From contig JAWOBE010000214.1 of NCBI GenBank assembly GCA_046498185.1, forward strand, positions 1-5,794: a DNA stretch of 5,794 nt, read 5' to 3'. A program made the position numbers and the translations under genes. The DNA is from CAYXDR01 sp046498185. Its GTDB lineage: Bacteria > Desulfobacterota > DSM-4660 > Desulfatiglandales > Desulfatiglandaceae. The notes under the pieces were generated by a model, which saw only the letters and a list, made by a program, of their open reading frames with translations, did not search any database and was not told the DNA's origin. Positions 1 through 5,794 of the stretch are shown piece after piece (position 1 is the stretch's first letter; each line of letters begins with the position of its first letter).

Positions 1-110
1 GCCTTAACCGCTAAAACCCAAAATATAAGCGTTATTCCGATTCCGATCAATATGAACGGAATTCCGTCTTTTGCGAGCGGCAGCCGTAGCCTGGCAAAAA
101 ATTTTTCCAT
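1..110 (-). CDS. Probable phosphatidylserine decarboxylase, short form (N-terminal fragment, cut by window edge)
   Basis: Only the first 36 codons are present; the gene continues past base 1. The peptide begins MEKFFARLRLPLAKDGIPF and then runs into one hydrophobic membrane segment (about residues 18-35). A short basic start, a P-x-A-(K/R)-(D/E)-G-x-P-F motif and then a single membrane helix match my memory of the N-terminus of short-form Psd proenzymes (about 200-220 aa). These are pyruvoyl enzymes that convert phosphatidylserine to phosphatidylethanolamine at the membrane. The catalytic GS(T) self-cleavage site would lie outside the window, so the call rests on this motif alone. The start at 110 is preferred because AAGGA lies 4 nt upstream (115-119). 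An in-frame ATG at 122 would add MKDE but has no visible Shine-Dalgarno. Another membrane protein with a similar N-terminus cannot be excluded. Confidence 0.55.
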   Translation of the reverse strand, partial: MEKFFARLRLPLAKDGIPFILIGIGITLIFWVLAVK

Positions 111-159
111 TTCATCCTTCATTAAGCAGCTATAAGTTTTCTTATTTGCATGTATCACA

Positions 160-183
160 TCCCCCGTTGCCAGGCAAGGAGGA
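160..183 (-). other. Strong hairpin between the Nudix gene and the psd-like gene
   Basis: On the minus strand, UCCUCC-UUGC pairs with GCAA-C-GGGGGA around a CUG loop. This gives ten base pairs including one G-U, with a single bulged C. No T-run follows on either strand, so it is not a classical intrinsic terminator. It lies about 50 nt upstream of the psd-like start, so it may be a leader structure, or it may stabilise the 3' end of the upstream message. The remaining bases of the 111-248 gap show no gene and no convincing promoter. Confidence 0.4.
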
Positions 184-248
184 AACCGACATTTGGAGTG
201 TAAGTGTAGGTGTTGGTTTAAGCGTTTGAGACGGCATGCAACCTGCTT

Positions 249-797
249 TCAACCGGGTTCGCGGGTGTTATTTTCGATGAGGTCGCGCGCAAGGCACAAT
301 GCACAGATTGTTTTAGCATCGTGGATTGAACCGTCATGCATCATCTTCAAGGCTTCGTCGAAGGGAATTTCGTGCACGGCGAGAACTTCATCAAAATCAA
401 GATTTTGCGCGGCGGGGGAGAGGTCACGAGCCAGAAAAAGGTGAATGCGTTCATCCGAATAGCCGGGAAGAGGGGTAATAGAACCTAATTCCGTCCAGCT
501 GCCGGCCCGGTAGCCCGTTTCTTCGGTAAGCTCCCTTTTCGCACAGCTGATCCCACTTTCCTCTGCATCCAATGTTCCGGCCGGAATTTCCCATATATAC
601 CTGCCGACTGCATGGCGATATTGCTCCAGCATCAACAGCCTGTTATCAGGAAACATCGCGACAATCGCCGCAGCGCCCGGGTGGCGGATTATATCAAGGT
701 CGGTGCTTGCTCCGTTTGCCAGGGTGACATTTTCCTGAACCAGCCGAAAGGTTCTTCCTTCATGCAACGTGCTCGTTTTGTTTACCTTAGCCTGCAT
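249..797 (-). CDS. Nudix hydrolase, ADP-ribose pyrophosphatase type
   Basis: This 182-residue protein is of normal length for the ADP-ribose pyrophosphatase branch of the Nudix family, whose members hydrolyse ADP-ribose and related sugar nucleotides to AMP plus a sugar phosphate in the cytoplasm. The Nudix box is intact: G74, five residues, E80, seven residues, then R88 E89 L90 x E92 E93 x G95 Y96. It supplies the metal-binding glutamates. A proline about 15 residues after the box (P111), followed by GYSDE, is the usual hallmark of the ADP-ribose subgroup. An EQYRHAVG stretch (58-65) before the box also fits that group. The ATG at 797 has AAGGA six bases upstream. It starts 66 bp after the trkH stop on the same strand with no terminator between, so it is probably the last gene of a trkA-trkH-nudix transcript. 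Exact substrate is inferred. Confidence 0.9.
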   Translation of the reverse strand: MQAKVNKTSTLHEGRTFRLVQENVTLANGASTDLDIIRHPGAAAIVAMFPDNRLLMLEQYRHAVGRYIWEIPAGTLDAEESGISCAKRELTEETGYRAGSWTELGSITPLPGYSDERIHLFLARDLSPAAQNLDFDEVLAVHEIPFDEALKMMHDGSIHDAKTICALCLARDLIENNTREPG

Positions 798-863
798 TCT
801 TTTTCCTTTGTGCCCATCCGGAAATGTCGGGCGGATGCTGCACGGTTATAGGGAGATTTACTT

Positions 864-2318
864 CTATTTACGCCAGAATTCCGGGACCATCAATACCAGC
901 AGTGTATATATTTCGAGTCGGCCGAGCAGCATGCAGAACATGAGCACCCACTTCCCTATTAAAGGAATTCCCATGTAATTTTCTACGGGTCCCACGATAC
1001 CGAAACCCGGGCCCACATTGCTGATGCATGCGATCACCGATCCGAACGCCGACACGAAATCAAGGCCCAGGAGAGCCATTACCAGAGTCGATACGACGAA
1101 AAGGCCGAGATAGAGAATAAAAAAGCCCCATATGCTCCGGATCACTTCTTCCGAGACCGGTTTTCCTCCCAGCTTCACGCTCGTGACCGCGTGTGGGTGG
1201 ATAATACCGAATATCTGTTTATAGCCGTGTTTGGCAAGGAGAATCACCCTCATTATTTTGAGGCCGCCGCCGGTGGAGCCGGCCATACCGCCAAGGAACA
1301 TGCATACGAGCAGAATATGTTGTGAAAAAGCAGGCCATTTTTCGTAATCCTGGGTAATAAAACCTGTTGTTGTCAGGATGGATCCGACCTGGAAAGCCGC
1401 GTGCCGGAACGATTCGGCAAGGGAGGCGTAGACGGATCCATGGATATCAAACGCTGTCATCGCGATGAATATGGCGACTATAATCAAGAAGGCTTTGCAT
1501 TCAGGGTCTTTGTAGAATACCTTTAAATTGCCTTTGACCGCCTTGTAGTGAAGAGAAAAGTTAATGCCCGCAATCAACATAAAAGCTGTGATCACGAAAT
1601 CGAAATATGCGTTTCCGTAGTGGGCTATGCTTGCGTTTTTTGGCGAAAATCCACCGGTTGGCATCGTCGAGAAAGTATGGCATACGGCTTCGAACAGATT
1701 CATGCGTCCGAGAAGAAGCAAAATGATCTCGATCGCGCTGATTATCAGGTATATTTTCCATAAGGCTTTGGCGGTATCGGATATCCTGGGTTTCAGCTTA
1801 TCCACCACAGGACTGGGAATTTCGGCCTTGTACAACTGCATCCCACCGACTCCAAGGTAGGGAAGAATGGCGATGGAAAGCACGATTATGCCCATGCCGC
1901 CAAGCCACTGCGTTTGACTCCGCCAGAGCAATATTCCGCGGGGAAGAGCTTCGATATCCGTCAGAATCGTGGCCCCGGTGGTGGTGAACCCCGATATCGA
2001 TTCAAAGCAGGCATCGGTAAAGCCGGGTATGCTGCCGGAAAAGATATAGGGTAGGGATCCGAAAAATCCTGCAAGCAACCACCCTGTTGTAACGATTACG
2101 ACGCCGTCGCGGTGATTCAGGACTAGATCCGGTTTTTTTGTGTTTCGCGCTCCGAGAAAAACCAGAAGACCGAAAACGGCCGTCACGGCCAGTGCCGTAG
2201 AAAGAGCAGGAGCCCCGCCGTCGTTTGTTGTTACAGACACCACCAGCGGGAGCGCCATGGACAGGCCTAGAAACAAAATCAGCAATCCGTTGAAGCGGGC
2301 TATGGTCCGGACATGCAT
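864..2318 (-). CDS. trkH: Trk-type potassium uptake transmembrane protein TrkH
   Basis: This 484-residue polytopic membrane protein is full length for TrkH, the K+-translocating subunit of the Trk system in the cytoplasmic membrane. It contains the four pore-loop repeats of the TrkH/KtrB family with their selectivity glycines: FTTTGAT (111-117), STMPTGGFS (217-225), LTTTGF (315-320) and CISNVGPGFG (431-440). The AGSTGGGLKIMR segment (346-357), in the third repeat's second helix, corresponds to the intramembrane gating loop. GRLEIYTLL near the C-terminus (466-474) is also typical. Hydrophobic helices occur throughout, for example about 8-28, 38-57, 72-93, 185-204, 236-256, 273-290 and 393-417. 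The ATG overlaps the trkA stop as TAATG and has only a weak GGA upstream, so translation is probably coupled to trkA. No pore residue looks abnormal. Confidence 0.95.
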   Translation of the reverse strand: MHVRTIARFNGLLILFLGLSMALPLVVSVTTNDGGAPALSTALAVTAVFGLLVFLGARNTKKPDLVLNHRDGVVIVTTGWLLAGFFGSLPYIFSGSIPGFTDACFESISGFTTTGATILTDIEALPRGILLWRSQTQWLGGMGIIVLSIAILPYLGVGGMQLYKAEIPSPVVDKLKPRISDTAKALWKIYLIISAIEIILLLLGRMNLFEAVCHTFSTMPTGGFSPKNASIAHYGNAYFDFVITAFMLIAGINFSLHYKAVKGNLKVFYKDPECKAFLIIVAIFIAMTAFDIHGSVYASLAESFRHAAFQVGSILTTTGFITQDYEKWPAFSQHILLVCMFLGGMAGSTGGGLKIMRVILLAKHGYKQIFGIIHPHAVTSVKLGGKPVSEEVIRSIWGFFILYLGLFVVSTLVMALLGLDFVSAFGSVIACISNVGPGFGIVGPVENYMGIPLIGKWVLMFCMLLGRLEIYTLLVLMVPEFWRK

Positions 2319-3676
2319 TAGAAATATTCCAGTTTGACGGTAAGGAGTTTTTCGAGCCTGGATAGAGCATCCCGGACCGAGAATATGAGCAGGCGGTCAT
2401 GGGGCAGCACAATGGAATCGCCCTTTGGTATGATTATTTCGTCCCCCCGGACGATTGCGCCTAGGATTGTGCCCGACGGGAATTTGATTTTAGAAAGAGG
2501 TGTGTTCACGATATCGGAAGTTTCCAGGGCTTCAGCTTCTATGGCTTCGGCGTGTTCCCCTTTGAGGGGTGCCACAGAGATTATTTTTCCTTTCCTGATA
2601 TGTTGCAGGATCGCCCTGATCGCGCACAGCCTCGGGCTTACAAGCGTAGAAACCCCGATCGCCGAAACGAAAGGGATGTAGCTCAATTTACCGATCCGGG
2701 TGATTGTCCGCTTTGCGCCCAGCCCTTTGGCCAGAAGGGATATCAGGATGTTGCGCTCTTCATCCCCGGTAAGAGAAACCAGGACGTCGACATCGGCGAT
2801 GTTTTCCTCGATCAAAAGATCTTTGTCCGTGCCATCGCCATGGATTACGATGACTCTGTCGAGGGATTCTGCGAGCCGTTTACAGCGATCTGGGTCATTG
2901 TCGATGATTTTCGTGCTGATTTTCATTTTATCGAGTGCCGCCGCAAGCGAACTGCCTGCTTGACCGGCGCCGACGATGACGGCCCTTTTTATGGGCTTTT
3001 CTTCTATCCCAAAAGTTCTGAAGGTTTTACGCATATTATCGGGTTTAACGACCAGATATACGAGGTCGCCGGCCTTAAGCTGATCGGTTCCGCGGGGTAT
3101 AATAACTTCATCTCCCCTGGCGATGGCACCTACCAGAATATTGGTTTCGCCGGATTCCGCATCCATAAGTCGACGGTTGACGAAAGGGGATGTGGGAGGG
3201 ATCGTTACCCCGAGCAATTTGACTTTTCCACCGACAAAATCAATAATTTCATCGGCTTCTGGCACTTCCATCAGCTTGACGATGGAGTCGACCATCAATG
3301 ATTCGGGGTTTATTACCTGGTCTACTCCCAGCATGTCTTGACCGAACAAGGATTTTTCCTTGAGATACTCCTGGTTGCGAACTCTGGCTATTTTGAGGAT
3401 GTAAGGATTCAGGTTCTTGGCCAAAAGGCAGGCAATCAGGTTAACCTCGTCACTGTCGGTGGCTGCTACAAGCATGTCGGCTTCTCGAATGCCTGCTTCC
3501 TTAAGCAGCTTGGGGCTGGTTCCGGATCCGGAGAAAGACTGTACATCCAGTTCTTCGTTTATCCGCTTGAGCCTCTGAGGATCTTTTTCTACGACAACGA
3601 CATCTTTGCCCTCTTCGGAAAGCTTTTGGGCGAGGTGGAATCCAACCTCGCCCGCTCCAACGATGATGATCTTCAT
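2318..3676 (-). CDS. trkA: Trk system potassium uptake regulatory protein TrkA
   Basis: This 452-residue cytoplasmic protein has the double-repeat layout of TrkA: RCK_N, TrkA_C, RCK_N, TrkA_C. Repeat one has the Rossmann glycines G7-A-G-E-V-G12 and an acidic ribose-binding residue, E30. Its C-lobe covers about 140-215. Repeat two has G236-A-G-Q-A-G241 with D259, and its C-lobe covers about 365-450. Both dinucleotide folds therefore look functional. TrkA binds NAD(H) and ATP/ADP and gates TrkH, so it acts as the regulatory ring of the K+ uptake complex. The ATG at 3676 has a good GGAGGG eight bases upstream (3685-3690). It is the first gene of the trkA-trkH pair, behind a 128-bp gap with a candidate promoter. 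Length and residues are ordinary for the family. Confidence 0.96.
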   Translation of the reverse strand: MKIIIVGAGEVGFHLAQKLSEEGKDVVVVEKDPQRLKRINEELDVQSFSGSGTSPKLLKEAGIREADMLVAATDSDEVNLIACLLAKNLNPYILKIARVRNQEYLKEKSLFGQDMLGVDQVINPESLMVDSIVKLMEVPEADEIIDFVGGKVKLLGVTIPPTSPFVNRRLMDAESGETNILVGAIARGDEVIIPRGTDQLKAGDLVYLVVKPDNMRKTFRTFGIEEKPIKRAVIVGAGQAGSSLAAALDKMKISTKIIDNDPDRCKRLAESLDRVIVIHGDGTDKDLLIEENIADVDVLVSLTGDEERNILISLLAKGLGAKRTITRIGKLSYIPFVSAIGVSTLVSPRLCAIRAILQHIRKGKIISVAPLKGEHAEAIEAEALETSDIVNTPLSKIKFPSGTILGAIVRGDEIIIPKGDSIVLPHDRLLIFSVRDALSRLEKLLTVKLEYF

Positions 3677-3684
3677 TTTCAGTG

Positions 3685-3690
3685 CCCTCC
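3685..3690 (-). promoter_or_regulatory. Ribosome binding site of trkA
   Basis: GGAGGG on the minus strand lies 8 nt before the trkA ATG. It fixes the start of trkA at 3676. Confidence 0.8.
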
Positions 3691-3736
3691 GATAAAAGAG
3701 CAGGAATTCAAGACTCGACGCCTATTCGTAAATTTC

Positions 3737-3751
3737 TTCAACTTCGTTGAA
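3737..3751 (-). repeat. Perfect 6-bp inverted repeat in the trkA leader
   Basis: TTCAAC and GTTGAA flank a 3-base centre (GAA on the minus strand). The site lies between the candidate promoter and the trkA ribosome binding site, where an operator or a small leader hairpin could act. There is no T-run after it, so it is not a terminator. With only 6-bp arms it could be chance. Confidence 0.3.
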
Positions 3752-3773
3752 TACCGTGGCGAAACGAAATGAA

Positions 3774-3802
3774 TTTTTAGGAGATCATCAGTAAAAAGTC
3801 AA
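3774..3802 (-). promoter_or_regulatory. Candidate sigma70-type promoter for trkA-trkH
   Basis: On the minus strand TTGACT (3802-3797, five of six matches to the -35 consensus) is followed after exactly 17 nt by TAAAAA (3779-3774, four of six matches to the -10). It lies directly after the CGGC gene stop and about 100 bp ahead of the trkA start, where a promoter would be expected. The -10 box is imperfect and no transcription data are available here. Confidence 0.4.
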
Positions 3803-3804
3803 GA

Positions 3805-4251
3805 TCAGTCATAGGCGAGTCTTACCGATTCAGTGGCCAGCGTCGGCTGGATGATATTCTGCCAGTGGCTGGAATCCCATGTGTGCAGACCTGTGTGCGC
3901 CAGGTAATATTTCTGGGGAATAGGATGGGTTCCTATAACCACTTCGATCTCAAACTGCTGCTCGATGTATTTTTTGAAATGCATTATCCTGGGGCAGGGT
4001 GGATAACCCACCACCAGGCCTGTGGCCAGGTGGATTACTTCGGCTCCATTTTTCTTCATTTCTTCAGGGGCATATTCGACATTTCCGCCGGGGCAGCCGT
4101 CGCAGGACGTGTAACCGACCAGCTCAATCTCTCTATCCTGATAGATGGAAAAGGCACCTTCGCGATGACGCATTGCCCTCAAACATTTGCCGCCAGCGCA
4201 ACGATGATAGCGGTGACAAATAATTATACCTATTTTAAGCGTTTCATCCAT
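3805..4251 (-). CDS. CGGC domain-containing protein (putative metal-binding)
   Basis: This 148-residue soluble protein resembles the CGGC-domain family, small proteins common in strict anaerobes (deltaproteobacteria, clostridia, methanogens). Their biochemical role is not established, and metal binding is assumed from conserved cysteines. Visible here are C12, C18-AGG-K-C23, the family signature in the form C50-D-G-C53-P-G-G, and C86 within YPPCPRI. An N-terminal IGIIIC strand and a later VVIGTHP strand suggest a compact alpha/beta fold. There is no signal peptide or membrane helix. The ATG at 4251 has GGAGG seven bases upstream (4259-4263). It follows the small zinc-ribbon/selenoprotein candidate by 59 bp on the same strand, so the two are probably co-transcribed. 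The length exceeds the roughly 105-residue core domain by a short C-terminal tail. Confidence 0.85.
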   Translation of the reverse strand: MDETLKIGIIICHRYHRCAGGKCLRAMRHREGAFSIYQDREIELVGYTSCDGCPGGNVEYAPEEMKKNGAEVIHLATGLVVGYPPCPRIMHFKKYIEQQFEIEVVIGTHPIPQKYYLAHTGLHTWDSSHWQNIIQPTLATESVRLAYD

Positions 4252-4274
4252 GAAAAAACCTCCTTCAACATTAA

Positions 4275-4302
4275 TTGGCTATTAGCTGTTGGCAATTAGC
4301 TG
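4275..4302. repeat. Two tandem copies of a 14-bp repeat
   Basis: On the plus strand TTGGCTATTAGCTG (4275-4288) is followed without a gap by TTGGCAATTAGCTG (4289-4302). The two copies differ at one base. They lie between the selenoprotein candidate and the CGGC gene. The repeat may be a minimal or decayed member of a dispersed intergenic repeat family, or a local duplication; one window cannot decide. Confidence 0.6.
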
Positions 4303-4310
4303 TTCGTGTC

Positions 4311-4484
4311 TCATTTATCTTCTCCGTAAAGGTCGCAGACTTTATCCATCCAGTCTTCTATCTGGTCCCTGTACTCGTCTGGTTTTGTTTCCATGCCGCA
4401 GGACCTGCAGACTACCCGGGCATTGCATCATCTGCCCGTGATTTCCGCTTCGCCGCCGCAAAATATGCAGACCAGGTGGTCCAT
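4311..4484 (-). CDS. Candidate small selenoprotein: Lar-like zinc ribbon with in-frame UGA (Sec19)
   Basis: The frame from ATG 4484 reads MDHLVCIFCGGEAEITGR, then TGA (4430-4428), then CNARVVCRSCGMETKP, and continues to a TGA stop at 4313-4311: 57 residues if UGA is read as selenocysteine. Both halves form one domain. C6-x2-C9-GG-x-A and C26-x2-C29-G are the two zinc knuckles of a ribbon, and the spacing plus an IEDWMDKV helix with W45 resembles Lar/restriction-alleviation-type small zinc ribbons. Sec19 would sit beside C20, on the hairpin between the knuckles. GGAGG lies 7 nt before the ATG (4492-4496), so initiation looks normal. A SECIS-like hairpin follows the UGA. The gene lies 55 bp after the glutamate dehydrogenase and 59 bp before the CGGC gene. 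Alternatives: a TGG-to-TGA nonsense mutation (Trp is plausible here), a sequencing error, or a pseudogene. The intact downstream half argues against long-standing decay. Function unknown. Confidence 0.7.
4395..4412 (-). promoter_or_regulatory. Bacterial SECIS-like hairpin for UGA recoding
   Basis: The minus-strand RNA folds as GUC-U-GCA-GGUCC-UGC-GGC: a lower stem of three pairs (one G-U), a bulged U at 4409, an upper stem GCA/UGC, and a GGUCC loop (4405-4401). The E. coli fdhF SECIS has the same plan: a bulged U, GCA/UGC and a GGUC loop, where SelB reads the bulged U and the loop GU. The first loop G is 22 nt after the UGA, close to the 18 nt in fdhF and within the known bacterial range. A competing outer stem AUGCC (4423-4419) with GGCAU (4397-4393) is possible. 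Caution: the loop overlaps the codons of the C-R-S-C zinc knuckle, which contribute some self-complementarity. Confidence 0.6.
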
Positions 4485-4491
4485 CTCTATT

Positions 4492-4496
4492 CCTCC
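4492..4496 (-). promoter_or_regulatory. Ribosome binding site of the small selenoprotein candidate
   Basis: A perfect GGAGG on the minus strand sits 7 nt before the ATG at 4484. It decides the start and shows that a gene interrupted by TGA after 18 codons still has a strong initiation signal. Confidence 0.75.
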
Positions 4497-4539
4497 AACG
4501 AACGGAATGCCATTCAGTCGGCTGCGTAAGTGCCGATGC

Positions 4540-5794
4540 TCAGTTGAACTGTTCTTTTATATAGCCTTGCAGCCGATGCTCGAAGTCCATCTCCCAACCG
4601 CCCTTGTATACGATATGGGAGGCTAGTTCGCTCGCGAGGATTGCAAATTTGATTTTCTGCGGCATTCCTTTTACACGCCTTCGGAATCTCTTGTTTTTCC
4701 CTATAAAGGCGGGCAGATGATTTACGATGACCCGCTCGAATAAAGGCTGGTCGGCCAGTTCGGGGTGGCTCTGAAAATATTCAAACAATCTTCCGTAATG
4801 TTCGTTTATTTCTGTGCTGATCGACTGGCTGATTCGCGTATAAGGTTCCGCTCCTTTTAGTCCTTCATGCCTTCTGAAGATCAATTCGGCTTCGGATTGG
4901 GCCCGGTTTTCCAGGATCTGAAGCACATCGGCTACGTATTCTTCCTTGTGAGCCAAAAATTCCTTTTCGGTCATCAGAAGGTTTGCAAGGATTTCGTACG
5001 AAGATGAAATAACGCCGCACTTATTGGCACTGGCATCCCTGACAATGATCACCCCCCGCTTTTGAATCTCCTCCCTGGCCCCCGGCGTGATAAAGGAGTT
5101 CGCCCCTTCGGTTATCACCCTCACAGTGGGTTCGCCCCCTTCCGGAAACAGATTCGACCAGTTGCTTTCATCAATGGTGTCAGGTCTTCCGCCGCAGGGA
5201 AGAAAGAGATCCGTTTTCGTGGAAAACATCAAATCTCCAATTTCCCGCTGAAATTCATCCAGCGTGATCCAGCTTTCCTCAACACCTACGGCGGTCTTTG
5301 TGGCCTTACGATAAAGGGCTCTGAGCCCCTCCTGGCGTTTTATCCCCCGGAACAGCATAAAGCCTCCGGTATGGAGGTTTTCCGGATTGAAACCATCCAG
5401 ATCTTTATGCAGCACCACGCGGGAGAGTTCTGCGGGGTCGGCTCCCTCGGGATCAAACAAACCGGCCGTGCCGTCGACGATACTCAAAATTTTCCCCTGA
5501 GGGCAACGCTCCAGGATCAGATTCATCGAATTGCCCGCCACATCGCCGTTTGGCCCTCCGGTGAAACGGACGGTGAAGGGGTCTTGGTTCATGTCGATTC
5601 CAATCTGTTTCATCGCGATTTCAGCGGATTTCACGACTCCCCTGGAGGTGACCCCGTATTCCTTATGGTTTATCCCGATGCGCTTGCTGGAAATAATTCC
5701 GATCCCCATCATGTAACCGCGTTTCACCGCCTGCTTGGCGATGAGTTCGATCATGTTGTCGTGCAGGTTCTCGTCCGGTCCGATCTCTATCGGC
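4540..5794 (-). CDS. Large NAD-type glutamate dehydrogenase (C-terminal part, cut by window edge)
   Basis: The last 417 residues are present. The frame is open to base 5794 and reads PIEIGPDENLHDNMIELIA at the edge, so the ATG at 5754 is an internal Met and not the start. The fragment covers the end of the substrate domain (GPDEN) and the Rossmann domain of the Glu/Leu/Phe/Val dehydrogenase fold. Counting from Met5754, key blocks are GGPNGDVAGN (66-75), IVDGTAGLFDPEG (92-104), LPCGGRPDTID (185-195), EGANSFITPGAR (216-227) and NKCGVISSSYEILANLL (244-260). These resemble the 115-kDa class (yeast GDH2-like, about 1000 aa) more than the hexameric 450-aa enzymes. It would catalyse NAD-linked oxidative deamination of glutamate to 2-oxoglutarate and ammonia in the cytoplasm. 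The C-terminal extension beyond 260 is typical of the large classes. No terminator is visible in the 55 bp before the next gene. Confidence 0.88.
   Translation of the reverse strand, partial: PIEIGPDENLHDNMIELIAKQAVKRGYMMGIGIISSKRIGINHKEYGVTSRGVVKSAEIAMKQIGIDMNQDPFTVRFTGGPNGDVAGNSMNLILERCPQGKILSIVDGTAGLFDPEGADPAELSRVVLHKDLDGFNPENLHTGGFMLFRGIKRQEGLRALYRKATKTAVGVEESWITLDEFQREIGDLMFSTKTDLFLPCGGRPDTIDESNWSNLFPEGGEPTVRVITEGANSFITPGAREEIQKRGVIIVRDASANKCGVISSSYEILANLLMTEKEFLAHKEEYVADVLQILENRAQSEAELIFRRHEGLKGAEPYTRISQSISTEINEHYGRLFEYFQSHPELADQPLFERVIVNHLPAFIGKNKRFRRRVKGMPQKIKFAILASELASHIVYKGGWEMDFEHRLQGYIKEQFN

Noticed and set aside
815..837. CATCCG/CGGATG hairpin (11-nt loop) between trkH and the Nudix gene as a terminator
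   Set aside because: The stem is only 6 bp, the loop is large and no T-run follows on the minus strand. It is more likely chance, and it does not separate the two genes into distinct transcripts.
2552..3301. A 249-residue plus-strand open frame opposite trkA
   Set aside because: It lies wholly antisense to trkA, which has clear domain motifs and an RBS. The translated plus-strand product shows no recognisable domain and has biased, shadow-like composition.
3338..3772. A 144-residue plus-strand open frame overlapping the trkA start and leader
   Set aside because: It is antisense to the trkA N-terminus, with no recognisable domain. It reads as a shadow of the trkA coding strand.
4428..4430. 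Genome-wide reassignment of UGA (to Trp or Gly) as the explanation for the in-frame TGA
   Set aside because: TGA serves as the stop codon of the Nudix gene, the CGGC gene and the glutamate dehydrogenase in this window, at the expected family ends. Recoding would therefore have to be site-specific.
4485..4539. Terminator or promoter between glutamate dehydrogenase and the small selenoprotein candidate
   Set aside because: Only a very short GAAT/ATTC palindrome is visible, with no T-run and no convincing -35/-10 pair, so nothing can be called beyond the RBS.
4275..4626. Plus-strand open frames covering the gap between the CGGC gene and glutamate dehydrogenase
   Set aside because: They are shadows of the minus-strand zinc-ribbon/selenoprotein frame and the dehydrogenase C-terminus. 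Neither shows a domain, while the minus-strand reading has an RBS and two zinc knuckles.
5752..5754. ATG at 5754 as the start of the glutamate dehydrogenase
   Set aside because: The frame stays open to the window edge and encodes GPDENLHDN just upstream, a conserved family motif. This is therefore an internal methionine of a longer protein.

Overview
The window carries seven genes, all on the minus strand, so transcription runs from the right end to the left. Ordinary bacterial gene starts, mid-range base composition, a 115-kDa-class glutamate dehydrogenase, a CGGC-domain protein, a TrkA/TrkH potassium system and an apparent selenoprotein together suggest an anaerobic Desulfobacterota (deltaproteobacterial) or similar genome. 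This placement is inferred from gene content; there is no rRNA or marker gene to fix it.

Layout in transcription order: (1) 5794-4540, the C-terminal 417 residues of a large NAD-type glutamate dehydrogenase, cut by the window edge. (2) 4484-4311, a 57-codon gene with an in-frame TGA at codon 19, which an ordinary ORF scan would miss. It reads as a Lar-like two-knuckle zinc ribbon with selenocysteine next to cysteine. Directly after the TGA lies a hairpin with the same architecture as the E. coli fdhF SECIS: a bulged U, a GCA/UGC upper stem and a GGUC-type loop. (3) 4251-3805, a CGGC-domain protein with six cysteines. (4) A 128-bp gap with a likely sigma70-type promoter and a 6-bp palindrome. 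(5) 3676-2318 trkA and (6) 2318-864 trkH, overlapping by one base (TAATG). (7) 797-249, an ADP-ribose-pyrophosphatase-type Nudix hydrolase, 66 bp after trkH. (8) A 138-bp gap with a strong hairpin and no T-run. (9) 110-1, the first 36 codons of a probable short-form phosphatidylserine decarboxylase, cut by the window edge.

How they work together: TrkA and TrkH form one K+ uptake system, with TrkA as the nucleotide-sensing cytoplasmic subunit and TrkH as the channel-like membrane subunit. The Nudix enzyme probably shares their transcript and could turn over ADP-ribose or related nucleotides, but no functional link is shown. The small selenoprotein candidate and the CGGC protein sit 59 bp apart and are both rich in cysteine, so a joint metal or redox role is possible. 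The selenoprotein candidate is the main discovery in the window; everything else is ordinary housekeeping.
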